From Gautieria morchelliformis (Eukaryota > Basidiomycota > Agaricomycetes > Gomphales > Gomphaceae), in NCBI GenBank assembly GCA_015179125.1, contig WHVA01000006.1:248001-312000 (forward strand): a stretch of 64,000 bases of DNA. Direction: 5' to 3'. This document shows positions 29,617 through 40,893 of the stretch, piece by piece (the stretch's first letter is position 1; the number at the start of each line of letters is the position of its first letter). The notes below the pieces were generated by a model. The model was given only the letters and a program-made list of their open reading frames with translations. It was not told where the DNA came from and searched no databases. Position numbers and translations under genes: made by a program.

Positions 29617-32600
29617 ATGACGTCGCCCACTGATTGGAGAGCACGTGCACTTGCTGCTGCTGCTTTCAGAGCTCAGGACCAGCCACCCCCTCCCCCACAG
29701 CCTTTTGCCATCCCTCACCCTCCTCCTAGAAGCAATGTTGCTGATTTTTCAACAACCTGTGGCCGGGCCATCACGTCCTCCTATGCTTGCACCCTCTTCA
29801 CGTCTGCCCATGCTGGCACCATCATCACGTCCTCCTAATCTCAGTCCTGGAGAGCAGGTGGCAGCCCTTCATGCTCAGTTAGCAGTTATCCCACCATTAC
29901 AGCTCCTGAGAAGAAATAGGCCAGACCCTGTACAGCCAGCTCCTATAGTAGGCTCAGCAGCCATTGCAGACTTGCGTGCTCAGCCAGCTGCATTGCGGCC
30001 TTTGGGAAGGCGCAGGCCTGCATCTGTACAACCAGCGCCTCCTCCTGTAGTAGGTTCTGCAGGAGTGGCAGCATTGCGTGCTCAGGCCAATGCAATAAGA
30101 CCAATGCCTCCGCTACTCCCTGTGCTTTTGCGGCCTCTTCAGCGACTGCCTGCACCTCCTCAGCCTCCTCAGCCACTCCCTGCTCCTCCTCAGCCACCTC
30201 AGCCACTTCCTGCACCTCCACAGCCTCTTCAGCCACTCCCTGCACCTCCTCAGCCTCCTCAGCCACTCCCTGTACCTCGGCAGCATCCTCAGCGACCTCC
30301 TCCTCCTATTCCACTTGGTCGCTCTAGAATAATTGAGGCAGATGTGCAGCGTCATGATCTGGGACCTATGGTTATTCCCTGCCCTGACTGTGGAGCATTA
30401 CACTGGATGGCAGAACGCCTGCAGAAATCCTCAAATGTGCGGCCCAGGTTTGGTGATTGCTGTATGGAAGGAAAGGTGCAGCTGGAAGACCTGACAGAGC
30501 CCCCTCAGCCATTGAAACAGCTCTTAGAAGGCCAGGACCCTGAGGCAAAAGGATTTCGCCAGAATATCAGGCAGTATAATGCTGCATTTGCATTCACTTC
30601 TGTGGGGGCCAACTTTGACCAAGATTTGCTTCAGGAGGGTCATGGTCCATATGTGCTGAAGCTACAGGGTGAACTGTATCATCTCCATGGCTCTCTCCTC
30701 CCTGACAATGAAAATGATGCAAAGTATGCCCAGCTTTACATATATGATCCTGCACTGGCTTTGGCACAGAGGAAAAATCGTAATGAGCGTCTGTCTCCAA
30801 CTATCATGGGAGACTTGCAGGAAATGCTCCTGCTGTGCAATCCTCATGTTGCCACATATAAACAAGCAGCTGAGAGGCTCAGAGCTCAAGAACAGAATGG
30901 TAACATCCAGGCAAGGCTCACATACAGGGTGCACAGGGATCCTAGGAGATATAATGTCCCAACTGCAGATGAGATTGCAGTCGTTCTTCCTGGAGATGGT
31001 ATCGACCCTGAACCTAGGGATATTATTGTCCAGCTCAGAGGTGGACCTTTCAGAAGGGTATTGGATACCAATGCGAATTATGCCTCTCTACACTATGTCT
31101 TGCTCTTTCCCAAGGGAGAGTTGTGATGGCAACCAGGTATTCCTTATCGTGAGCCAGAGCGTGCTCGGCAGGCCAATCCAAACAGACGGAGACAGGTCAC
31201 CCAAATACAGTACCATGCATATCATCTGTTCCAGAGAGAGAGAGAACCTACAACACTCCTGCGTGGTGGCAAATTGTTCCAGCAGTACATTGTAGACTCC
31301 TGGGCTGCTGCAGAGCAAAGCAGACTGAGGTGGATCAGAGATAATCAACACACTCTGCGTGCTGAGCAGTATAACCAGATGGTAGATTCATATGGAGGCT
31401 TGGACAATGACATTGGAAATGCAAACAGCTTGGGCATAAAAGTCATTCTGCCTGCGACATTTCAAGGAAGTACACGGGACATGAATCAAAACTGCCAGAA
31501 CTCCCTAGCCATTACAACAAAGAAGGGTCCCCCTGATTTGTTTCTTACCATGGCTGCCAATCCAAAGTGGGATGAGATATTGGCTGAGTTGCTCCCTGGA
31601 CAAACTGCTCAGGACAGACCTGACCAGGGGTCGTGGGTGTTTCACCTCAAAAAGAAATACCTCATTGACTTGATCGTCAAGGACAAGATCTTTGGAGAAA
31701 CTGTCGCTCGTGTTCACACTATTGAATTCCAGAAGAGGGGGCTCCCACACATGCACCTGCTTATCTGATTCGATAGGGACTCCAAGGTCAAACATCCACA
31801 TGAGGTGGATTCTATGGTTTCAGCAGAGTTCCCTGATCCAGAGACATATCCTGTGCTCCACCAGTTGGTCTGTGAGCTGATGACACATGGTCCCTGTGGA
31901 CAGGGACATCGAGACGCACCCTGCATGGAAGAGGGCAAGTGCAAGAAAAACTTCCCAAAGCCATTCTGTGAGGAGACCATTGTGCATGTAGATGGATATC
32001 CAAAATATTGTCATCGCAATGATGGAAGGCTGCACAATGTCAGAGGTGACATGCTGGACAACAGATGGGTTGTGCCGTACTCTGCTCTGCTCTTGCTCAA
32101 ACTCCGGTGTCACATCAACCTTGAATTCACCTTCAGTGTGAGGTGTGTCAAGTATATCCACAAGTATCTCTACAAGGGGCATGATCGGACCACGATGGAG
32201 TTTGGTGTCAACCATGATGAGATAAAGAAGTACCTGGATGCTCGCTATGTCAGTGCTCATGAGGCCTGTTGGAGGTTGCTGGAGCGGTAAATCCACACCC
32301 AGGTGCCTGCAGTCATGGCACTGCCAGTCCATGAAAAAGACCAGCAATCAGTCGTTTTCAATCCTGATGCTGATCCGCTCACCATCATGAACAGGGTCGA
32401 GGGGTCAAAGACAGCGCTCATGGCTTACTTTGAGGCCAATGCTGCCTATCCTCATGCACGCGATGTGCTCTATGTGGATTTTCCTGAGCATTTTACCTGG
32501 CAAAAAGAGGAAAGGGTATGGACACCACGTCAAAGGGGATATAGCATTGGACGCCTTCACTTTGCAAGCCCAAAATCAGGAGAGAGATTTTATTTGCACA

Positions 32601-33502
32601 CTCTCCTCACGGTGGTCAAGGGGGCCACATCCTTTGAGGAGCTTAGGACAGTGGATGGCATACAATGTGCTACTTACAAGGAGGCCTGTCTTGCCAGGGG
32701 ACTTCTGGAGGATGATCAGGAGTGGAGGTTGTGTCTCCAGGAAGCCAGTGGCATGAAAACAGGCGCTCAGCTCAGACATCTCTTTGCCACCATCCTTGGC
32801 CATTGCATTCCCTCACAACCTGACAGACTATGGGATGCCTTCAAGGAGCATATATGTGATGATCTCAGATATCGGCTCCAAATCAGACACAATATCCAGG
32901 AGCCACGGGACGATCAGGTTTATGATTTCAGCCTCATTCTCTTGGATAAAATCCTCCAGCAGGGTGGAATGTCCTTGAGCAGCTTTGAAGATATGCCTTG
33001 GGTGGCAGGCGAGTGGGAGGACCTCATTGGAAACAGGTTCATAGCTGAGAAGAGGGAGTATAATGCCATTGAAGAGAGGAGGAAGGCTGATGAGGAGGTT
33101 CCCAAGCTGAATGAGGGGCAAAGGTCTGCACATGATCAGATATTATAGTCGGCACTAGACATAGATGCTCAGGGGAAACCTAACGGACAAATGTTTTTCG
33201 TCACTGGCTCAGGGGGCACTGGGAAATCATTCACATGGAACACCCTAATCCACTCCTGCAGAGCGGAGAATCTCATTGTGCTTGCTGTAGCATCATCATC
33301 TGCAATGGCTGCACTTATCCTCACTAATGGGACAACCTCTCACAGCATGCTTGGAATTCCAATTCCTGTCCATGAGGGCTCTCTCTCCTCCATCAAAAAG
33401 AACTCTGACCAGGCTGATATGCTGAGACTGGCCAGGCTCATCATTTGGGATGAGGCTGCAATGCAGCATCGCCATGCCATAGAGGGTATCATGACCACTT
33501 GA
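29617..33502 (+). CDS. Helitron Rep-helicase (RepHel), four in-frame stops, 3' truncated
   Basis: Apart from an early frame change near 29750, one frame runs from about 29760 to 33500. It starts with a Pro-rich region of PLPAPPQPPQ repeats (30120-30310). Rep follows: the HUH motif is RGLPHMHLLI (about 31738-31765), and the two-Tyr helix is KYLDARYVSAHEACWR (near 32230). A PIF1-type helicase shows Walker A GSGGTGKSF (33206-33232) and Walker B IIWDEAAM. Rep nicks and joins DNA for rolling-circle transposition; the helicase unwinds it. Stops are TGA 31124, TGA 31766, TAA 32288 and TAG 33146, all substitutions without frame loss. It ends shortly after motif II at the fusion with the ankyrin gene, so helicase motifs III-VI are missing. 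Confidence 0.92.
33296..33496 (-). other. Ankyrin reading frame extended into antisense Helitron
   Basis: After GHDT the ankyrin frame reads LYGMAMLHCSLIPNDEPGQS and stops at 33296. This stretch is exactly the complement of the Helitron Walker B region. It is the accidental C-terminus of the truncated ankyrin gene. Confidence 0.85.
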
Positions 33503-36500
33503 TGCTGCCAACTCCAGCGCACTCCTGTCGTATCCTCCTTTTTGTGTATTCATGTCTGCCCCCTTCTCTAGGAGTAGCCGAACAATTGTATCATGACCCC
33601 CTGATGCTGCCACCTGCAGTGCACTCCCATTGTGTCCTCCTTGCACATTCACATCCGCACCATTCTCTAGGAGTAGCCAAACAATCATATAATGACCTCC
33701 TGACACCGCTGCCTGCAGTGCACTCCCATCATGTCCTCCCTGAACATTCACATCTGCACCCTTCTCTAGGAGTAACAGGACAGTCATATCATCACCCCTG
33801 GATGCTGCCACAATAAGTGCAGTCCCAACCTCTTCTCCCTGTGCATTCACATCTGCACCATTCTCTAGGAGTAGCCGAACAATTGTATCATGACCCACTG
33901 ATGCCCCCACCAGCAGTGCACTCCCATAGTATCCTCCTTGTGCATTTGGGTCTGCGTCCTTCTCTAGGAGTAACTGAACAATTGTATCATGACCCCCCGA
34001 TGCTGCCACAATCAATGCACTCCCACCCTCTTCTCCCTGCGCATTCACATCTGCACCATTCTCTAGGAGTAGCCGAACAATTGCATCATGACCCATTGAC
34101 ACTGCTGCCTGCAGCGCACTCCCATGGTGTCCTCCATGTGCATTTGCATCTGCACCATTCTCTAGGAGTAGCCGAGCAATGGTATCATGACCCCCTGATG
34201 CTGCCACATTCAGTGCACTCCCACCCTCTCCTCCCTGTGCATTCACATCCACACCATTCTCTATGAGTAACTGGACAGCTGTATCATGACCGCTTGATGC
34301 TGCTGCCTTCAGTGCACTCCCACCCTCTCCTCCCTGCACATTCATGTCCGTGCCCTTCTCTAGGAGTAGCCAAACAATCGTATCATGACCCCCTGATGCC
34401 GCTGCCTGCAGTGCACTCCTATAGCGTCCTCCCTGAGTATTCACATCTGCACCCTTCTCTAGGAGTAACAGGACAGTTGTATCATGACCCCTGGATGCCG
34501 CTGCATTCAGGGCACTGCTGCCCTCTTCTCCCTGTGCATTCACATCCGCACCATTCTCTAGGAGTAGCCGAACAATTGTATCATGACCCCCTGAGGCTGC
34601 TGCCTGCAGTGCCACATTCAACGCACTCCCACCCTCTTCTCCCTGTGCATTTACGTCCGCACCATTCTCTAGGAGTAGCCGAACAATTGTGTCATGACCC
34701 ACTGATGCCACCGCCTGTAGCGCACTCCCATAGTATCCTCCCTGTGCATTCACATCTGCGCCCTTCTCTAGGAGTAACAGGACAGTTGTATCATGACCCC
34801 TGCATGCTGCTGCAATCAGTGCACTCCCACCCTCTCCTCCCTGTGCATTAACATCCGCACCATTCTCTAGGAGTAGCCGAACAATTGCATCATGACCCAC
34901 TGATACCACCGCCTGTAGTGCACTCCCATAATATCCTCCCTGTGCATTCACATCTGCACCATTCTCTAGGAGTAACAGGACAGTTGTATCATGACCCCTG
35001 CATGCCGCTGCAATCAGTGCACTCTCACCCTCTCCTCCCTGTGCATTCACATCTGCACCATTCTCTAGGAGTAGCCGAACAATTGTATCATGACCCCCTG
35101 ATGCCACCACAATGAGTGCACTCCCACCCTCTTCTCCCTGTGCATTCACATCCACACCATTCTCCAGGAGCAGCCGAACAACTGTATCATGACCCACTGA
35201 CACTGCTGCCTGCAGTGCACTCCCATGGTGTCCTCCCTGTGCATTCACATCTGCGCCCTTCTCTAGGAGTAGCTGAACAATCGTATTGTGACCCCAGACA
35301 CTGCCGCACTCAGTGCACTCCCACCCTCTCCTCCCTGGGCATTCACATCTGCACCGTTCTCTATGAGCAACTGGACAGTCATATCATGATCGCTTGATGC
35401 TGCCACCTTCAGTGCATTCCCACCCTGTGCATTCATGTCCCCACCCTTCTCTAGGAGTAGCCAAACAATCTTATCATGACCTACTGATGCTGCCGCCTGC
35501 AGCGCACCCCCATAGTGTCCTCCCTGCAGATTCACATCCGCACCCTTCTCTAGGAGTAACTGGACAATCATATCATGACCCTGTAATGCTGCCACCTGCA
35601 GTGGCATGCCATAGAGTCCTCCAGGTGCATTCACATCTGATCCTTTCTGCAACAGATCTTGGCATGCTCGTTTCAACCCAGTCTCTGCTGCAATGTAAAG
35701 AGGACACATCCTAGGCCATCGACCCCTCTCACGGTAAAGCCACATCCAGTTGATGTAAACAGCTCTTGTGGGCCCCAAGAGCATCATGATCAGTCCATGT
35801 AGATCATCCCACTCCCCAGCCAGATCTGACCTAGCATGATACATCCAGTTGTTTGCAGCATAGCAAGATAGTGGATAGGACTGGGCAATATTCAAGTTTA
35901 TACCATTATCCTGGTCAAATTGCAGCAGGTATGCCAGACATGTCTTTGCAATGAATACATGTGCAATCTTTTCGTTAAAATAGTAATATGAAATCCCAGT
36001 TGTCCTCGTCCGAATGTGTTCTGAGATCAGATATTCTCGCAGGGAAAAGTGGGCCAGTCTGATCTCTCCTGCTTTAGTGAAGAGTACCCCGTCGTCATCG
36101 TTAAAATCGTCCTCATTAAAGCTGTCATAGTCGTAGTCGTAGTCGTGGCCATAGTCATCATCTTCGGCATTGCTGCCCTCATGGAATGTAATGGTGACAA
36201 GACTAGAGCATATGGTCAATATGTCCCCTGGGTCACGAAGCCGCCGGCGCCGGTCAAACAGAGGTCCTTCTCTTGCATCAGGATCTGTAGCGAGCACTTC
36301 CACAGCCTCGTCCGTTGATATAGTGCCCACAGAGAATGTGAGCCACTGCAGCAAACGCAGAGCATCCTGCCTATCGCCCTCATCAATGGCAGCCAGGATT
36401 CGATCATACGTCTCATTAAGCGTTTTTGGGAGACGGGTGAGTGCGCTCTCAAGCGCCGCAGGGGTTCTGCATTTCCGTAGTGCATCAAGTTGACAGACAA

Positions 36501-38094
36501 CCCATCGAAACCTTGCCGTGCCATCAGAAATTAATCACACCCAGGTAAATGACCACTCACATCCCATGTGCACCTTCCATCAAGGTGGTCATCACCATCT
36601 CCTTCTCCTCCGCCGTGCACATATTGAACTTGATATCATCTTCAAGTGTTCTAGACAAGTGAACTCGGATGTCACCATCAATGAGACGCTCGTCCATTGG
36701 TACCTCGTGTGAAATCAAGCCACTCAGCGTGTCTTCAATGTCTCGCTCTTTCCGACTCATTGCCAGCAAGTGTAATGTGTCAATCTTCCAGTTGTGAATG
36801 TCTTTGGTAGCTGTGAGAAACCTGGATCGTTCCGGGCACTCATCAAGTGCATCAAAAATGATATAGACCGCCTGGAAACTCCCAGCAATTGTCTTTAAGG
36901 TGGCCATCAGTTCCTCTTGAGCCACCGATCGGCGTGCACCAGCACACTTAGAGAACAGTGTCTCCAGGGTGTGAGGGATGGTCGTGGATTGTACAGTTAA
37001 TTGCTTGATCAGAGATCGAAAGACGACATCCGGCAAAGTGTCCTTGTTATTAAAGTCAAAATAGAAAAAGGCCATCGCGAAAGAGGGATGGGAACTGCAG
37101 TAAGATAAAAGTTCTTCGATGATGGTCGAGCTTGACCCAGTGTTGTGTTAGCATGGTCGGAAAAATGACGATGAATGTGATGCGCATACCATAAGACAGT
37201 TTTTCCCGCGCCGGCTGTCTCAATCCATCAGCAGCAAGCAAATATTCCACAGCATAATAGACTCACGTATACCGTGGAGCCAAAGGGACGAATGAGGGGC
37301 TTCTCGCCATTCCTGGAAGCGTTCTTCTTCCACAAACCAGGAACCGGTCGTCTCCTGTCGCACGCTACGGGCATTTGTATGCTTTATTTCATGATCAGGA
37401 GCTGCCAACCAGTCATAGATATTTTGACGATGTTCTTCTACATAACGAAGGCGGCAGACTCAGCTCATCACCTTTGGAAACATTGGCAACATATGACGTA
37501 CCCAATTTGGCTTGTTCCATAGCCTGGATATGCTTGGCAGACTGTCTTTGTAAGGATTCAACACCACTATCTATCTTGAGTGTCAAACGTCTGACTGAAT
37601 AATCAGCACCGACTTGAAGGTAGCGGGTGCAACATACGTCTGATCTACGTCCATGGTCGTAGTCAACAAATCTTGGAGCTTGCCTAGCTTAGCCAGAGTC
37701 TTATGCACCTCGCTCTCCTTAAGAGGCCAGACCAACGCCTGCATGCGGCCTTTGCGTCCAAGGTCCCTTCCCAACGTCGTATTGAGACTCGCTAGCTCAC
37801 CACGACAACGAAGAAGTAGCTCATTCAAAGCCGGTAATCGGGCGGATGCTGCTGCCTCGTCGTCTTCCACTAGTCCACGAATAGTTTCGAGCACTTTTTG
37901 GAGCCCAAACAGCTGATCAATGATCCTTTTCTTGTCCCTCGATGCGTTCTTGACGCGACTCCCATAGCTGTAGCATGCACTGATACTCGCTCCAGTGAGC
38001 TGGAGAACGGCAATGATACTGGCTGATTGGAGTAGTTAGCACGGTTCTGATAGGTTGTCGGTGAATTACCTGCTAATCCCAGAGCTGCAGCCAT
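33487..38094 (-). CDS. NACHT-ankyrin STAND (NLR-like) protein, frameshifted and 3' fused to Helitron
   Basis: Start ATG 38094. A 25-nt exon 1 (MAAALGLA) is followed by an N-terminal helical domain typical of fungal STAND proteins (IIAVLQLTGASIS...RVKNASRDKKRIIDQL). NACHT follows: the P-loop GIPGAGKTVL is carried largely on a 25-nt exon (about 37188-37212), and Walker B is VYIIFDALDECP (near 36860). A winged-helix-like segment (LPKTLNETYDRILAAI...ALRLLQWLTFS) precedes about 22 ankyrin repeats of 33 residues. Introns are 47-60 nt GT-AG. A one-base loss in a G run near 35288 (GGGG where sister repeats have GGGGG) splits the ankyrin region into two frames. The last 65 or so codons before the stop at 33296 are antisense Helitron helicase. 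STAND proteins act in fungal self/non-self responses; this copy may be defective. Confidence 0.85.
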
Positions 38095-38280
38095 AGTGTC
38101 GAGTTAGTTAGAGTACTAGAACAGCGTTGCCGCCTTACCCCAGCGTCTATGTGGACAGCCATCGTGCCAGACGCACAGGTTTGTGCCACCGTGATGGAGG
38201 CACGTGATTACCCACCGACGTAAGCTTCCATTACATAACGCAGGGGCCTCAGTCATCGCTGAACCGCTTAAATTACATTA

Positions 38281-38459
38281 CAGTAGACTCCCTCCTAACA
38301 GATACCTCAGATAACTCATACTCCCTCAAAAGCCATACATTTTGCATCTCCCAAAGTTGGTTTGCAGGGCCAAAAACCTCTCAAATACCCCATACTCCTT
38401 ATAACGCATACTACTCCCAGGCCTCTCCCCAGGGGTATGCGTTAGGAGGGAGTCTACTG
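38281..38459. mobile_element. 179-bp MITE, pogo-type, TA target duplication
   Basis: The ends are CAGTAGACTCCCTCCTAAC and its exact inverse. The inverted repeat extends to about 26 bp with two mismatches. It is flanked by TA at 38279-38280 and 38460-38461. The CAGT start and TA duplication fit the pogo/Fot1 group of Tc1/mariner. No coding capacity. Confidence 0.9.
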
Positions 38460-38735
38460 TAATGATTAGTGATTCAACAGTTTAAGAACGTCGATAATGA
38501 TCGCATCTGAACCGAATTCGCCGTGTGAACCTCATAAGTGTTCGATTTGAACGTGTTATAATTTGAAACAAACGTAATGCGACAAAAAACATAGATTTTA
38601 AGGTGAGTCTGTAGATGCCACGAAGATGTTGTTTTCCCGGAAGCTTCCAAGCCATTTGCAGCCTCACGTTTCCCGCGACGAGTGGGCCTGCTGCGTTTGT
38701 GCTGCGCTTTATCGGTAACAGCGTGCATCAGCCGC

Positions 38736-38763
38736 GGTCACGGTGGAGCGCTCCACCGTGACC
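38736..38763. other. Perfect 28-bp palindrome
   Basis: GGTCACGGTGGAGC is followed directly by its reverse complement. It lies about 115 bp upstream of the GH16 start and within 650 bp of the NACHT gene start, in the shared divergent promoter region. Confidence 0.8.
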
Positions 38764-38877
38764 AACACGTAAGTCAGAATAACCAGTTATTTAATACTCC
38801 TTGTTATACTTATAGTCTATATTTGAAATCAACATCTACGTTTCATTAATTTTACCTTTCCGACTACATTCCTTGTA

Positions 38878-40277
38878 ATGATCACAACAATACACGCCCT
38901 TCTCCTACCTCTCTGCCTCCTATCATGCCTAGCGCACGCACAGTATCAATTTACGAGAGAGTACTCTGGAAGCACATTTTTTGATCGGTGGCAGTTTTAT
39001 AATAATTGTCAGTGAAAAGGCCATGTTTCCACTTGTTCGTGCCTCGCTCATCCCAGTACACCCGCAGTCGACAACCTCACAAATGGCGATGCCATCTTTG
39101 TCTCGTCCCAAGTCGCCTCCTCCGCCCAGCTCGCCTTCGTCAACGCCGCGGGAAACGCCGTCATAAAAGTCGACAACACGACCAATGTCCCGTTCAACCA
39201 GAAGCGCAACACGGTGCGGATATCCACGACAGATTCGTATGGCGTGGGCAGTGTGTGGGTCGCGGATATGCTGCATGTTCCGTTCGGGTGCAGGTGCGTG
39301 ACTTCGGCTGCTTTCTATGATTACTCGCACTCATATCCTTCGTTAGCGTATGGCCCGCATGGTGGAGCCAGGCTCCAAACTGGCCGAAGGGTGGTGAGAT
39401 CGATACCTTCGAGGGTGTCAACCAAGTTACCCACAACCAAATGGCCCTCCACACCGAACCAGTACGTACACCTTTCTCTTCTCCGCACCTCAGCGTGCTC
39501 AACTTTACCACCTCTCCCAACTTGAAGGGCTGCACGCTCAACACCGCCGCCGCATCCCAAACCGGCCTTGTCAACTCGACAGACTGCTCCTTCCAGGCGA
39601 ACTCAAACCAAGGCTGCGTCGTCACGGACCCTAGGACGCAGAGCTACGGCGCGGGCTTCGCAGCTGCCGGCGGTGGGATGTGGGTGACTGAATTTGCAGA
39701 GAGTGGCGTGTCCGTGTGGTTCTTCACAGTGCGTGGTTTACGAATTTAGTGTGATGTCTGCATTGTCGTGCGCACAACTGAGCGAGCGGATAGCGGTCGG
39801 CCGTCCCGGCCTCCCTGCTAAACAGCCCGAGCACCGTCAACACTTCAACACTTGGCCAGCCCGTCGCGAACTACCCCTCCAAAGGGTGCACCGTGGACAC
39901 ATTTTTCGAGCCGCAGAACCTGATCCTTGACATCACACTCTGCGGTGAGTGCCTTACCTCCTCTGATTGACCAAGTGACTAAACTAAACCTTCCCAGGTG
40001 ACTTGTGAGTCCACTTCCGCCCTTCTCATTCAGCGTCCTGAATCTCTCGCCACGTAATAGCGCTGGTAGTGCGGCTGTCTTCGCACAGACCTGCTCGGGG
40101 ACGTGCTACAACGACTTCGTAATCGGCCCGCCCTCGAACTACGATAACGCCTATTTCGAGATCAAAAGCATACGGACGTTCCATGACCCGAATGTCAAGG
40201 CGAGCAGCGCTACACGCACACGGGCGACGTTGGGAATAGCGCTGGGGGCACTGATGCTGTGGGCTATGGTGGGGTGA
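38878..40277 (+). CDS. Secreted GH16 family beta-glucanase-like protein, likely GPI-anchored
   Basis: Seven exons: 38878-39007, 39068-39293, 39347-39461, 39528-39728, 39794-39944, 39998-40004, 40061-40277. They join to 348 codons without a stop. A signal peptide (MITTIHALLLPLCLLSCLAHA) leads into a GH16 laminarinase-type fold. It has YSGSTFFDRWQFY, NLTNGDAIFV, RNTVRIST, the catalytic GGEIDTFEGV (both Glu and the Asp present), HTEPGCTL and GMWVTEFAESGVSVWFF. The family hydrolyses or remodels beta-1,3/1,4-glucans at the wall. The C-terminus has a hydrophobic tail (LGIALGALMLWAMVG) fitting a GPI signal. Introns are 53-66 nt GT-AG. Exon 6 is only 7 nt (GTGACTT), completing CGDF. The splice choices are mine, made to maintain family motifs. 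The best-preserved host gene here. Confidence 0.9.
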
Positions 40278-40893
40278 TATGGAGACTGGAGGCTGGATTC
40301 GAGCGCATGCTGGGCATGCATTATGGAACATTGTAGCGAACACACGTACGTACTACATGTAGCGTAGCATGGACATTAACATTAGACATGGACACGGTAT
40401 TGGATCTGATGTTACTGTCCAAGCCCGTCCGGGTTGTCGTTACACATGCACACGCTATGCCAGGCGTTGCAGCTCAACCATGCAATGGAGTGTTCATGTT
40501 GGAAACCGTGCTGTGTCCTGCGGCGTACCACTGGCAGAATACTTTTCTGCTGGCTGGGCATGCGCGGAAGCCAGTTTTGGGTCGGCCAAAGTGTGTGGCA
40601 AAATTAATACTTGCGTGCACAACAGATGTAAACCGAAACCATGGGGAATGACTTATTGCTCAACTACGGGAGTGCAATTTGAACGGTAACAAATGGCAAA
40701 AGCAACATCTTCGATTATGATGTATCACCTTCAATCGAACTGTTTAATCTCCTTTCGCTGATGGATGGCCAGCTCTGGATTGATATTGTACTTTAGGAAT
40801 GTTAAACAATCAGCGGGAAGACAAATACTTACATGTTGCCCTGGTCAAATTCAAGAAGCCGGTCGCAACAAGGATGTCAAAGAATACTCTCAG
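40278..40893. other. Intergenic, no recognised gene
   Basis: Short frames only. The left part should hold the GH16 3' UTR. The right part (40780-40890) contains a possible extra exon of the repeat gene, ending at a GTAAGTATTT donor on the minus strand. Confidence 0.4.

Noticed and set aside
29943..30355. Minus-strand frames rich in Glu/Ala/Val or Arg/Leu
   Set aside because: Antisense of the Pro-Gln-rich repeats in the Helitron protein.
33499..35397. Series of long plus-strand frames rich in His, Leu, Pro and Ser
   Set aside because: They are the exact complement of the ankyrin-repeat array, and their period mirrors the 99-bp ankyrin unit.
39008..39067. Alternative frame across the first GH16 intron
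   Set aside because: Reading through breaks the family pattern FDRWQFYNN...NLTNGD, while removing GTCAGTG...CCCGCAG restores it.
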